This document shows positions 32,970 through 40,641 of a stretch of DNA of 52,241 nucleotides, one piece after another (within the stretch, counting starts at the first letter, position 1; each line of letters begins with the position of its first letter). The notes under the pieces are model-generated. The model was given only the letters and a program-made list of their open reading frames with translations, was not told the origin of the DNA and did no database searches. Both the position numbers and the translations under genes were made by a program. This DNA is from UBA8389 sp964472175 (GTDB lineage: Bacteria > Bacteroidota > Bacteroidia > Bacteroidales > UBA1402): contig CAYYJF010000008.1 in NCBI GenBank assembly GCA_964472175.1, forward strand, positions 1 to 52,241. Direction: 5' to 3'.

Positions 32970-34399
32970 GATTTTTGTTTTTTTGAGAAAGTATAAAGTC
33001 CGACAAAGGTAATTAAACCATTCATCATCAACAATTCATATCCAAAATGATACTGATAGAAACGATTGAAAAACCATTGAATCGCAAAGCAAATCAAAGG
33101 AGAACCAATGGCAATAAACGGTACTGGCGCATTCCTGACCTGTCGTTTCGTATAGAGCCCGAATGCAAAAAGTCCCAGCAGAGGACCATAAGTGTAGGAT
33201 GCCATGGTGTAAATGGCATCAATCAGGGTCATGCTGTTCAGAAAGCGAAACAATAGAATAAACAACACAAAAACCACTGCCACCAAAACATGAACAATTC
33301 TTCTGAAAGCAACACTCGATGGTTTGTTGAAGATATCCACACACACCGTGGTCGTGATCGAAGTCATGGAAGAATCTGCACCTGAGAACGTTGCTGAAAC
33401 AATTCCAACCACCAGGAGCAGCGTGGCCCAAAAATGATCCATGTGCTGGGTAATAATGACAGGCAAAACCGAATCGGGCGAATCGGGTAGGGTTATGCCG
33501 TTCTTGAAAGCATATTGGTACATCAACACCCCGGTCACCAACAAAATCAAGTTGATGGGCAAAAACATAAAACCGTAGTAGTACATGTTCTTTTGTGCAT
33601 CTTTCAAGGTTCTGATGGTCTTGTTTTTCTGGATCATTTCCTGATCTAAACCAGTCATAACCAACACAATAAATATACCACTGAAGAACTGTTTCACCAC
33701 ATGCTGTCTGCTGCCCCAATCCTTCCATTCAATGGTTTGTGCCATGTCGCTGTCCCTGACCGTCTGCCAGATTCCATGCAGGTTTAAATCCAATTTCTGC
33801 GAGAACAAGACCAACATCAGAACCATTGCCGCAACCATCAGAATGGTTTGCAGTAAATCTGTCCAAACGATGGTTTTTGTGCCACTTTGAAACGTATACA
33901 ACCAAACCAGGAAAATAACGGCGATGGCAGTTGCTTCAAATGAAATGCCTGCATTTTGAAGCACAAAGCTGTGCATCACCAGAACCACCACATAGACTTT
34001 GGCCGAAGCCCCCATGATTTTGGACAACAAAAAGAACCAGGCCCCCGAAAAATAGGCATTTTTGCCCAGTCGGGTATTTAAGTAGGTGTAGATGCTTGGT
34101 GAGTCAATTTTATAATAAACAGGAAGCAGCACCTTGGCCAAAATAAGGTAGCCAAAAAAAAACCCGACCACCGTCTGCAAATACAAAAAGCCATTGCCTG
34201 CAACCATTCCCGGCACTGAAATAACACTCAATCCTGAAATGGAGGAACCAATCATCCCGATTGAAACCACATACCATGGTGCTCTTCGGTTTCCGGTAAA
34301 AAAAGCATCGTTTCCTGAAGATTTTCCAACACGAAACGAAATCAACAGCAGCAATCCAAAATAAGCTGCCATGATCCATAAAATCAACTGCGTTTCCAT
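32966..34399 (-). CDS. Sodium:solute symporter family protein (SSS)
   Basis: Na+-coupled inner-membrane importer of 477 residues with about 13 hydrophobic segments. It opens METQLILWIMAAYFGLLLLI and carries the SSS-family RVGKSSGNDAFFTGNRRAPW loop and SGLSVISVPGMVAGNGF segment; SGADSSMTSITTTVCVDI later in the chain covers the conserved Na+-site region. It is far from the vSGLT-like transporter at 16666-18528, so the substrate is open. The frame is open 10 codons upstream, but the ATG at 34399 lies right after a -7 promoter element. It overlaps engB by 4 bases, an unusual pairing. Confidence 0.92.
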   Translation of the reverse strand: METQLILWIMAAYFGLLLLISFRVGKSSGNDAFFTGNRRAPWYVVSIGMIGSSISGLSVISVPGMVAGNGFLYLQTVVGFFFGYLILAKVLLPVYYKIDSPSIYTYLNTRLGKNAYFSGAWFFLLSKIMGASAKVYVVVLVMHSFVLQNAGISFEATAIAVIFLVWLYTFQSGTKTIVWTDLLQTILMVAAMVLMLVLFSQKLDLNLHGIWQTVRDSDMAQTIEWKDWGSRQHVVKQFFSGIFIVLVMTGLDQEMIQKNKTIRTLKDAQKNMYYYGFMFLPINLILLVTGVLMYQYAFKNGITLPDSPDSVLPVIITQHMDHFWATLLLVVGIVSATFSGADSSMTSITTTVCVDIFNKPSSVAFRRIVHVLVAVVFVLFILLFRFLNSMTLIDAIYTMASYTYGPLLGLFAFGLYTKRQVRNAPVPFIAIGSPLICFAIQWFFNRFYQYHFGYELLMMNGLITFVGLYTFSKKQKS

Positions 34400-34406
34400 T
34401 TGGCCG

Positions 34407-34414
34407 CAAAGGTA
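34407..34414 (-). promoter_or_regulatory. Candidate -7 element of the symporter-engB operon
   Basis: TACCTTTG on the - strand is a perfect -7 match and ends 7 bases before the ATG, so the message would start with at most a few untranslated bases. No good -33 element is visible. Confidence 0.45.
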
Positions 34415-34431
34415 ACAATATTTGAACATGG

Positions 34432-34462
34432 TTTGTCAGATTCGTCAATTGAAGTATATTTG
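34432..34462 (+). promoter_or_regulatory. Promoter of recR
   Basis: TTTG (34432-34435), a 19-base spacer and TATATTTG (34455-34462) match the full Bacteroidetes consensus. The ATG of recR at 34478 follows after 15 bases. Confidence 0.75.
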
Positions 34463-34477
34463 CACAAACGCATATGC

Positions 34478-35089
34478 ATGTATCAAAACTATCCGTCAAC
34501 ACTGTTGGAAGAAGCCGTCAGCGAATTTGCCAAACTTCCCGGAATCGGTCGAAAAACAGCTTTAAGACTGGTCTTACACTTGCTCAAACAAAATGAAGAT
34601 CAAGTGAACGATTTTGGAAATGCCATCATTCGACTCAGAAAAGAAGTGAACAGATGTCATTTGTGCCACAATCTTTCCGATTCCGATACCTGTTCTATTT
34701 GTGCGGATGAAAGACGCAACAAACGACTGGTTTGCGTGGTCGAAAACGTGCGGGAAGTTATGGCCATTGAAGCAACTGCCCAATTTAACGGGGTTTATCA
34801 CGTCCTTGGTGGTTTGATTTCCCCTATGGATGGCGTAGGGCCTTCAGATTTAGAAATAGAAAGCTTGGTGAAAAGGGTTGCGGATCATCAAGTGGATGAA
34901 GTTCTGCTCGCTTTGGCAGCCACCATGGAAGGCGATGCCACCGCTTTTTACATTTACCGCAAAATATCACAGCATCCGATTCGGATCACCACCATCGCCA
35001 GGGGCATTGCCATTGGTGATGAATTGGAATATGCCGATGAAATAACCCTGGGAAAATCGATTGCCAACCGAATTGAATTTAAAAGCTGA
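34478..35089 (+). CDS. recR: Recombination protein RecR
   Basis: Loads RecA on gapped DNA in the RecFOR pathway. The 203-residue protein has an N-terminal helix-hairpin-helix (LPGIGRKTALRLVLHLL), a four-Cys zinc finger (CHLCHNL and CSIC near 60-75), a Toprim domain (VCVVENVREVMAIEA, then HVLGGLISPMDGVGPSDL) and a Walker-like ATMEGDATAFYI. The frame is open 26 codons upstream, but that extension lies on the promoter; the ATG at 34478 fits the family N-terminus. Its stop codon TGA shares one base with the start of the membrane-protein gene. Confidence 0.96.
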   Translation: MYQNYPSTLLEEAVSEFAKLPGIGRKTALRLVLHLLKQNEDQVNDFGNAIIRLRKEVNRCHLCHNLSDSDTCSICADERRNKRLVCVVENVREVMAIEATAQFNGVYHVLGGLISPMDGVGPSDLEIESLVKRVADHQVDEVLLALAATMEGDATAFYIYRKISQHPIRITTIARGIAIGDELEYADEITLGKSIANRIEFKS

Positions 35090-35661
35090 TGGAAAAACAC
35101 AACAAACAGACAGAAGAAAAAGCTCAGGCCGTTGTCAATAGCCTGAAATTTGAATTTAACAGCCTGACTGCCGCATTGGCGGTGTTGTCTGTGATGGTGT
35201 ATTATTTTGAGTCGAAGATGACGAAAATACAGGGCGATTCTGCCGTTCAGATTCAATCTTTGTTTATGCTCATCATGCTGGTTGTATTGCCCGGCATCTT
35301 CATCTGGTTCAAAAATCGGATGAAAGCCATTCAAACCATTGAAAATGCCCTTGAAAAGATACAGCGGTATTTGAAATATGCACGAATACGCCAGTATGCC
35401 TTGTTTATGCTCGGGCTGTTGGTTCTGGTGGTACAATCAACCACACGTCTGGAAAAGGGCTATATGTTTATTTTTGTGGTGCTTGTCATGGGCATATTTA
35501 TCGTGCCTTCCAGATCTCGTTTGTTTCTTGAAAGCGGACTCAAGGATCCTGCTGACATGGAACCCACCAACCTGAATCCGGACGATAATCAATTCGAAAG
35601 TGACGATGATCAATCCGAAAGGGATGATAATCAATCCGAAAGTGATGATGATGCAAAATGA
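35089..35661 (+). CDS. Small membrane protein with acidic tandem-repeat tail
   Basis: A 190-residue protein of unknown function with four hydrophobic segments (near 27-45, 58-76, 101-117 and 121-139) and a cytoplasmic-like basic loop between the second and third. The last 25 residues are a heptad repeat of DDNQFES / DDDQSER / DDNQSES followed by DDDAK, strongly acidic, coded by a 21-base tandem repeat. Its start overlaps the recR stop by one base, and its repeat DNA provides the start codons of the acetyltransferase gene. The tail suggests interaction with a basic partner, but the family is not known to me. Confidence 0.75.
   Translation: MEKHNKQTEEKAQAVVNSLKFEFNSLTAALAVLSVMVYYFESKMTKIQGDSAVQIQSLFMLIMLVVLPGIFIWFKNRMKAIQTIENALEKIQRYLKYARIRQYALFMLGLLVLVVQSTTRLEKGYMFIFVVLVMGIFIVPSRSRLFLESGLKDPADMEPTNLNPDDNQFESDDDQSERDDNQSESDDDAK
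35581..35652 (+). repeat. 21-base in-frame tandem repeat coding the acidic tail
   Basis: Three units at 35581-35601, 35602-35622 and 35623-35643 plus a partial unit to 35652. Each codes D-D-x-Q-x-E-x. The units differ only at a few third and second codon positions, so this is probably a slippage-prone coding repeat. The final GATGATGATG also contains the three possible ATG starts of the downstream gene in another frame. Confidence 0.85.
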
Positions 35662-36205
35662 ACAACTGTTGCTCAGAGCACCTGAGCCAGAAGATTTGGA
35701 TTTATTGTATGCCTGGGAAAACGACCCAAATGGTTGGGAAAATGGCATCACGCTGGCCCCGATATCCAGATTCTCAATCCGGGAACACATCCTGGAGGCC
35801 GGAAAAAACATCTACGAAAATGGGCAAACCCGACTCATCATTGAATTGAAATCTGACCACAAACCCATTGGGGTGGTCGATTTATTCGACTTTGATCCAC
35901 ACCACAAACGTGCCGGCGTAGGCATCTTGATTGATGTCGCCTACAGAAGAAAAGGCATGGCAAAAAAGGCTCTACAATTACTTGAAGAATACGCCTTTAA
36001 TCATTTGATATTAAATCAGTTGTATTGTTTGATTTCTGAAAACAATCTGGGCAGTAAGCGTTTGTTTGAATCCGTAGGTTTTCAGCAAAGTGGACTGTTG
36101 AAAAATTGGATCAACCGAGCCGGACACCATCAGTCGGTGGTGATTTATCAATGTCTCGCATCCGACTTTCGATCCGGGACAGCTTCCACTTCAACACCCA
36201 TCTAA
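35645..36205 (+). CDS. GNAT-family N-acetyltransferase
   Basis: About 186 residues with the GNAT fold: it opens near QLLLRAPEPEDLDLLYAWEN, then has KPIGVVDLFDF, the acetyl-CoA motif A (AGVGILIDVAYRRKGMAKKAL, RRKGMA matching Q/RxxGxG/A) and FESVGFQQSGLLK near the end, a pattern shared with ribosomal-protein or spermidine-type acetyltransferases. It could start at 35645, 35648 or 35651 (ATGATGATG), all inside the overlap with the previous gene. Its last 95 bases are antisense to the end of the glycosyltransferase gene at 36111. The acetyl acceptor is unknown. Confidence 0.88.
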   Translation: MMMQNEQLLLRAPEPEDLDLLYAWENDPNGWENGITLAPISRFSIREHILEAGKNIYENGQTRLIIELKSDHKPIGVVDLFDFDPHHKRAGVGILIDVAYRRKGMAKKALQLLEEYAFNHLILNQLYCLISENNLGSKRLFESVGFQQSGLLKNWINRAGHHQSVVIYQCLASDFRSGTASTSTPI

Positions 36206-37022
36206 CCAAAAACAGGGGCGCATTTCTGTAATGCTTGTCCAGATACTGCAACATGGTTTGATAAAAATAATACTGACTGGTTGTTTGTTGCTTCACCTGT
36301 TGATGACCCAATCCGGAAGCGTATTTGTGGTGGATGATCTCAACCTGAGGGTGGTACACGATGTCCCAACCCGTATCCCTGAATCGTTTACACCAATCCA
36401 AATCTTCCGCATACATAAAAAAGCGCTCATCGAGCAAACCAACCTTTTCCACAGCTTCACCACGCACCATCATGGCCGCTCCTGAGCAAGCATCAATGGT
36501 ATGTATTTCATTTAAATTCAGGTGCTTGAGGTGATACTTTCCAAAAAGTGAAAACTTTCCCAGCCATTTTTCCAAGCCGCTCAAATAGCAGAATGCTGCC
36601 CATGGTGATGGCTCTCCGCGGTGACAGGCTTCATCCAATTTGCCATCAGCCAGCAAGACTTTGGGGGTCACAACGGCTGTTTTGGGATGCTCCTTCAAGT
36701 ATGAAAGCAACACATCCGGATTTGAGACTTCTGCCAAAAATTCCGTATCGCTGTTCAATAAAAAGTAATTTCTGGCAGGAAAATTTCGAATGCCCAGGTT
36801 GTTGCCATAAGAAAACCCCCCGTTGGTTGCAGATTGAACCAAATCGATGTAGGGTAGGGTACTTAAAAAGGATACGGAATCATCGCTGCTGGCATTGTCA
36901 ACGACCACCACGCCCACATCAAAAACGCATTGATCCAGATAAAAGGATTTCAAACTTGGTAAGAGCCTCTCCAATAGAGCCTTACCATTAAAATTTACGA
37001 TGATGATGTTTAGATCCCGCAT
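36111..37022 (-). CDS. Family 2 glycosyltransferase
   Basis: Nucleotide-sugar-dependent glycosyltransferase of 303 residues, probably for cell-surface polysaccharide. The GT-A fold is seen in LNIIIVNFNGKALLERLLPS, VGVVVVDNASSDDSVSFL, ATNGGFSYGNNLGIRN and the metal-binding LLNSDTEFLAEV; the acceptor half has CSGAAMMVRGEAVEKVGLLD and FFMYAEDLDWCKRFRDTGWD. These last motifs resemble rhamnosyltransferase-type family members. No other polysaccharide gene is next to it, so it stands alone. It starts 5 bases after the S4-protein gene and overlaps the acetyltransferase gene tail to tail by 95 bases. Confidence 0.92.
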   Translation of the reverse strand: MRDLNIIIVNFNGKALLERLLPSLKSFYLDQCVFDVGVVVVDNASSDDSVSFLSTLPYIDLVQSATNGGFSYGNNLGIRNFPARNYFLLNSDTEFLAEVSNPDVLLSYLKEHPKTAVVTPKVLLADGKLDEACHRGEPSPWAAFCYLSGLEKWLGKFSLFGKYHLKHLNLNEIHTIDACSGAAMMVRGEAVEKVGLLDERFFMYAEDLDWCKRFRDTGWDIVYHPQVEIIHHKYASGLGHQQVKQQTTSQYYFYQTMLQYLDKHYRNAPLFLVRWVLKWKLSRIESRMRDIDKSPPTDGVRLG

Positions 37023-37027
37023 GGTAT

Positions 37028-37438
37028 TTAGTCAAAATCAAAATCAAAGTCGAAGTCATCGATGACTTCGACAAAATCATCCAAGTCTCTTCTGTCTTTT
37101 TTGGTCGGTCTGCCTGTGCCTTTGGCCCGATCAACAAACCCGTCAGCCTTCATCCGTTCCAAAAGTAGGAGTTGGTCTTCAGGTGTTACATTCTGCATCA
37201 CCTCCGGAACCAATTTGGCACCAACCCTGTTGCCGGTAGCCTGTAATATTTTGAACGACCAGATAATGGGTGGTTTGCGTACCTGTATGACATCACCCAC
37301 TTGCACATTGGAGGAAGCCTTCAGCCTGTTGCCGTTCAGGTAAATTCTGCCACGCTTGCAGGCTTCAGCCGCGATGGTTCTGGTTTTAAATATCCTGGCA
37401 GCCCAAAGCCATTTGTCTATACGCACATCCTTTGCCAT
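37028..37438 (-). CDS. S4-domain RNA-binding protein (Hsp15/HslR-like)
   Basis: A 136-residue protein. Residues 1-60 are an S4 domain (MAKDVRIDKWLWAARIFKTR, then ACKRGRIYLNGNRLKASSNV), as in heat-shock protein Hsp15 that rescues peptidyl-tRNA-carrying 50S subunits. The C-terminus has a basic stretch (RAKGTGRPTKKDRRD) followed by an acidic tail ending DDFDFDFDFD, coded by an alternating Asp/Phe repeat. It is cotranscribed with pth: the start overlaps the pth stop by one base, and the product fits with pth in nascent-chain rescue. Confidence 0.9.
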   Translation of the reverse strand: MAKDVRIDKWLWAARIFKTRTIAAEACKRGRIYLNGNRLKASSNVQVGDVIQVRKPPIIWSFKILQATGNRVGAKLVPEVMQNVTPEDQLLLLERMKADGFVDRAKGTGRPTKKDRRDLDDFVEVIDDFDFDFDFD

Positions 37439-38001
37439 CAGCGTTTATTGTAAAGGTTCATGGTTCGTTGAATCCCGGCCAAACAAAAGCTCTTGATGAT
37501 TTCTCCGGCCATGGTGAGTCGTTCAGGTAGCGTTTCCAGCTGTTCGACAGACCAACCACTCAAGACATAGTCAATTTGATGACCTTTTGGATAATCATTG
37601 CCAATGCCAAAACGGAGTCTGGCATACGCGTTGGTTCCCAGGGTTTGAATGATGTGTTTCAATCCATTGTGCCCTGCATCGCTTCCGCCTGGCCTGAGCC
37701 TCAATTGTCCAAAGGGCAGGGCCAGGTCATCCACCAAAACCAGGACGTTTTCCAATGGGATTTTTTTGTTTTGCATCCAATACCGAACCGCATGGCCACT
37801 CAAATTCATATAGGTTGAAGGCTTGAGCAGCGTCAATACGTGGTTTTTAACACGCAATTCAGCCACATCGCCATAGCGATCGGTTTTAAATCGAATGTCG
37901 GAGTCCTGGGCCAAATCGTCCAGAATATCAAATCCAATGTTGTGTTTGGTGTGGGCATATTCTTCACCAATATTGCCCAATCCCACAATTAAAAAATTCA
38001 T
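37438..38001 (-). CDS. pth: Peptidyl-tRNA hydrolase
   Basis: Releases tRNA from peptidyl-tRNA dropped by the ribosome. The 187-residue protein has the Pth signature: FLIVGLGNIGEEYAHTKHNI (His20 equivalent in HTKHN), LKPSTYMNLSGHAV (Asn10/Asn68-type region) and VLVDDLALPFGQLRLRPGGS (Asp93 equivalent), then DAGHNGLKHI with Asn114 region. It starts just downstream of the rplY terminator; a TACCTTTG -7 element at 38069-38076 may serve it. The S4 gene follows with a one-base overlap. Confidence 0.96.
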   Translation of the reverse strand: MNFLIVGLGNIGEEYAHTKHNIGFDILDDLAQDSDIRFKTDRYGDVAELRVKNHVLTLLKPSTYMNLSGHAVRYWMQNKKIPLENVLVLVDDLALPFGQLRLRPGGSDAGHNGLKHIIQTLGTNAYARLRFGIGNDYPKGHQIDYVLSGWSVEQLETLPERLTMAGEIIKSFCLAGIQRTMNLYNKR

Positions 38002-38068
38002 TGTTGTACAAATTTTATGCGAACGTCAGGTTTCGAGTCCATGATTCTGAAGTCAGATCCTTACGAAG

Positions 38069-38076
38069 CAAAGGTA
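38069..38076 (-). promoter_or_regulatory. Candidate -7 element of the pth operon
   Basis: TACCTTTG on the - strand directly follows the T-tract of the rplY terminator and lies 67 bases upstream of the pth ATG. No -33 element is visible at 19-21 bases. Confidence 0.4.
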
Positions 38077-38117
38077 TTAAAAAAACAAAACCGGAACCCT
38101 GTGACGGGATTCCGGTT
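38077..38117 (-). terminator. Intrinsic terminator of rplY
   Basis: AACCGGAACCC (38089-38099) pairs with GGG-A-TTCCGGTT (38106-38117), with one bulged A. On the - strand the hairpin is followed by TTTTGTTTTTTTAA (toward 38077), an efficient T-rich tail. Confidence 0.85.
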
Positions 38118-38138
38118 CGTACAAATATTTCAATCGAA

Positions 38139-38726
38139 TTATTTTTTGTCTTCTTTTGCAGCTGCTGCGGCAAGACCACGAGCAACACGAGTCAGTTTAA
38201 CGGCACAAACAATGGCTTGTTTGGCGGAAACAATTTCCAAACCCGGGAAGTCCAATGTACCAACCTGCATGGTCTTACCCAAACCAAGATCTGTAACATC
38301 AACGTTCAAAACTTCAGGAATGACATTGTATAAAGCTTTCACTTTCAATTTACGCAATTCCTGGCTCAGTTTGCCACCGGCTTTAACACCTTCGGCCAAA
38401 CCGTTCAAACGAACAGGAACCTCCACAACAATGGGTTTATCTTCAGAAACCTGATAAAAGTCCATGTGCAAAACATTGTCTTTTACAGGGTGAAATTGCA
38501 TGTCTTTTACGATACTCTTGACAATTTTGCCTTCAATGTTCAATTGAACAAGGAAAATTTCAGGGGTGTAAATCAAATTGCGAACATCTTTTTCATCAAC
38601 AGAAAAAGTGATCACTTCTTCGCCACCATACAAAATACAAGGTACTTGAGCGTTTTTACGAATGGACTTTGCAGCCTTTTTGCCGAATTCTGGTCTCAAT
38701 TGACCATTCAATTCATAAGTTTTCAT
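38139..38726 (-). CDS. rplY: 50S ribosomal protein L25/Ctc family
   Basis: Binds 5S rRNA in the 50S subunit. The 195-residue form has the N-terminal L25 domain (about 1-90, with LRPEFGKKAAKSIRKNAQVP) plus the longer C-terminal TL5/Ctc domain (about 95-180, with PIVVEVPVRLNGLAEGVKAG), the length usual in Bacteroidetes. The C-terminal tail is Ala- and Lys-rich (AAAAKEDKK). It has its own promoter upstream with a leader of about 75 bases and its own terminator downstream, so it is a single-gene transcript. Confidence 0.95.
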   Translation of the reverse strand: MKTYELNGQLRPEFGKKAAKSIRKNAQVPCILYGGEEVITFSVDEKDVRNLIYTPEIFLVQLNIEGKIVKSIVKDMQFHPVKDNVLHMDFYQVSEDKPIVVEVPVRLNGLAEGVKAGGKLSQELRKLKVKALYNVIPEVLNVDVTDLGLGKTMQVGTLDFPGLEIVSAKQAIVCAVKLTRVARGLAAAAAKEDKK

Positions 38727-38808
38727 TTTAATCTTTTTTTGTGTTACTCAAAAATTTAAAGAAATTGCTTCTAAATTTTCCCATCACACGGATGTGTCAA
38801 AAGCGGCG

Positions 38809-38840
38809 CAAAGGTAAATAAAAGCCTGCAATTGACAAAA
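38809..38840 (-). promoter_or_regulatory. Promoter of rplY
   Basis: On the - strand TTTTG (38840-38836), a 19-base spacer and TACCTTTG (38816-38809) give a full consensus match. The leader to the ATG at 38726 is about 75 bases, longer than most here, and contains a 7-base inverted repeat (AAATTTA/TAAATTT, near 38752-38778) and a short CACA/TGTG hairpin. Confidence 0.75.
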
Positions 38841-38853
38841 GTTTACAGCGTAT

Positions 38854-39192
38854 TTATTCAAAGTCTTCTACGTCCAGTTTGATGGGTTCCACATCCGGAA
38901 CTTCTTTATCCTGATCCTGGATGAACCGAATCACATCAATCAGTGCGTCTGTAAATTTTGCCAAATCCTCCTGATACAGAAATATTTTGTGTTTCTCAAA
39001 GCTGACATCGGGGTTTTGCGTATCACCGGAAACCTTTTTTTTACTCTCGGTCAAACACAAATAAAGCTCCTCATTCCTGCTGCGCTTCACATCAAGATAA
39101 TAGATTCGCTTGCCGGCTTTCACCGTTCGGCTGTATGCAATTTCTTTGTCCGGACCTTCCGTTTCCGCATTTTTCTCGGTATTCATATACAA
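38854..39192 (-). CDS. PUR-family nucleic-acid-binding protein (DUF3276)
   Basis: A 112-residue protein of the bacterial PUR repeat family, related to PUR-alpha and to Borrelia BpuR, which bind single-stranded DNA or RNA. The single PUR repeat is seen in YSRTVKAGKRIYYLDVKRSR, then EELYLCLTESKKK and FEKHKIFLYQEDLAKFTDAL. A weakly charged acidic C-terminus follows (EDFE). The start is either the first Met (39192) or the Met two codons in (39186); I kept the first. It lies alone on the - strand, divergent from nusB, with a shared 102-base gap. Confidence 0.9.
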   Translation of the reverse strand: MYMNTEKNAETEGPDKEIAYSRTVKAGKRIYYLDVKRSRNEELYLCLTESKKKVSGDTQNPDVSFEKHKIFLYQEDLAKFTDALIDVIRFIQDQDKEVPDVEPIKLDVEDFE

Positions 39193-39262
39193 AAACGTTT
39201 AAGAGTTTGTCAAATGTCCAAAATATATTCCATACAACCAAGGCCCATTCCGTTTTTTATCT

Positions 39263-39270
39263 TACTTTTG
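39263..39270 (+). promoter_or_regulatory. Candidate -7 element of nusB
   Basis: TACTTTTG matches TAnnTTTG and ends 24 bases before the nusB ATG. The -33 region is poor. Confidence 0.4.
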
Positions 39271-39294
39271 CATTTCAAACAGTAGTTCCTTACA

Positions 39295-40221
39295 ATGATT
39301 AATCGCGCACTCATCCGCATCAAGGTCGTACAAATGGTGTATGCCTATTATATGGGCGATACCAAAGACCTTGCCAAGGCAGAAAAAGAGTTCTTTCACA
39401 GCATCGAAAAAGCAGCAGATTTATACCACTATCTGCTCCAGTTGATTTTAGCCGAAACCCATTATGCCTCTCTGCGCATAGATACGGCCAAAAACAAATA
39501 TTTGCCGACAGAAGAAGAAAAAAACCCAAACACCAGGTTTATCGACAATGCATTTGCTGCACAGTTGAGCAAAAACTCGGCTTTGGGTTCCTATTTGAAC
39601 AACACCAAGATGTCGTGGGTCAACCATGAAGTGTTCATTAAGAACCTTCACGAATCCATCATCTCAAGTCCCTTTTATCAGGAATATATGTCTGCCCCCG
39701 AAACTTCTTATGAAGTCGATCAGGAAGTATGGCGCAAAATATTCAAAAGCATCCTTCAAAAAAGCGAAGAATTGCCCGAAGTTCTTGAAGAACAGAGTAT
39801 TTACTGGAATGACGACCTGGATATCATCATTACCTTTGTCATGAAATCCATCAAAAGGTTCAAGCCAGAGAACGGTGCCAATCAGGAGCTGATGCCCATG
39901 TTTAAAGACGATGCCGATAAGGTTTTTGCTTCCAATTTGTTTTGCAACACCATTCGGAATCGCGAGAAATACAGGGAGTTGATTGATGAATCCGTCAAAA
40001 ATTGGGATATTGAACGGTTGGCGACCATGGATTTGCTCATTTTACAAGTCGCTTTGGCTGAAATCATGGACATTCCGGATATACCTGTCAATGTCAGCCT
40101 GAATGAATACATAGACATCGCAAAAGTTTACAGTACCCAAAAAAGTGGTGTTTTCGTGAACGGGACCTTGGACAATATTGTTCAAAAACTCAGAAAAGAA
40201 AACAGATTGTTTAAGGCGTAA
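39295..40221 (+). CDS. nusB: Transcription antitermination protein NusB, long form
   Basis: Component of the antitermination complex on rRNA operons, binding boxA with NusE. The C-terminal 130 residues form the standard NusB fold (RNREKYRELIDESVKNWDIE, then RLATMDLLILQVALAEIMDI and VNVSLNEYIDIAKVYSTQKS, ending FVNGTLDNIVQKL). The 308-residue total is about twice E. coli NusB because of an N-terminal helical extension beginning INRALIRIKVVQMVYAYYMG, a form usual in Bacteroidetes. It heads the order nusB-yajC-ybbR-coaE, and 60 bases separate it from yajC. Confidence 0.94.
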   Translation: MINRALIRIKVVQMVYAYYMGDTKDLAKAEKEFFHSIEKAADLYHYLLQLILAETHYASLRIDTAKNKYLPTEEEKNPNTRFIDNAFAAQLSKNSALGSYLNNTKMSWVNHEVFIKNLHESIISSPFYQEYMSAPETSYEVDQEVWRKIFKSILQKSEELPEVLEEQSIYWNDDLDIIITFVMKSIKRFKPENGANQELMPMFKDDADKVFASNLFCNTIRNREKYRELIDESVKNWDIERLATMDLLILQVALAEIMDIPDIPVNVSLNEYIDIAKVYSTQKSGVFVNGTLDNIVQKLRKENRLFKA

Positions 40222-40250
40222 AATCCAGATGGATTATTCGAAAAATACTG

Positions 40251-40258
40251 TATATTTG
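40251..40258 (+). promoter_or_regulatory. Candidate -7 element of yajC
   Basis: TATATTTG is an exact match and ends 23 bases before the yajC ATG at 40282, so yajC-ybbR-coaE may also be transcribed without nusB. No -33 element is obvious. Confidence 0.45.
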
Positions 40259-40281
40259 CAACGTACATTAAAACTAAGAAT

Positions 40282-40632
40282 ATGAGTTTTGCAACAATTT
40301 TATTAGATGCTGCCGCCCCTGCTGGTGGTGCTGCAGGTGCCAACCAAGGTGGCATGATGAGCATGTTATTACCCATGATTTTGATTTTTGTGGTCTTCTA
40401 TTTCTTCATGATCCGTCCACAAAACAAAAAACAAAAAGAAATTCAAAAAGCCAGAGCTGCTTTGAAAGTCGGTGATAAAGTCATCACTTCAGGTGGTATT
40501 TACGGCAAAATCAGAGAAGTGAAAGACGATTCTTTCGTGATTGAAATTGCAGAAAACGTACGCATTCGCGTTGAAAAATCCGCAGTTTTCGCTTCTGCTG
40601 CCGATGCAACCGCTGCTGAAGTAAAAAAATAA
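40282..40632 (+). CDS. yajC: Preprotein translocase accessory subunit YajC
   Basis: Small inner-membrane partner of SecDF in the Sec holotranslocon, 116 residues. An Ala/Gly-rich N-terminus (AAAPAGGAAGANQGG) precedes one membrane helix (MLLPMILIFVVFYFFMIRP, about 32-50), then PQNKKQKEIQKARAALKVGD, which opens the YajC domain with VITSGGIYGKIREV. It lies 60 bases after nusB and 9 bases before ybbR. Confidence 0.95.
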   Translation: MSFATILLDAAAPAGGAAGANQGGMMSMLLPMILIFVVFYFFMIRPQNKKQKEIQKARAALKVGDKVITSGGIYGKIREVKDDSFVIEIAENVRIRVEKSAVFASAADATAAEVKK

Positions 40633-40641
40633 AAGACGACA

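Noticed and set aside
38002..38135. Possible tRNA or small RNA between pth and rplY
   Set aside because: The only structure is the rplY terminator hairpin; no cloverleaf or CCA end can be built.
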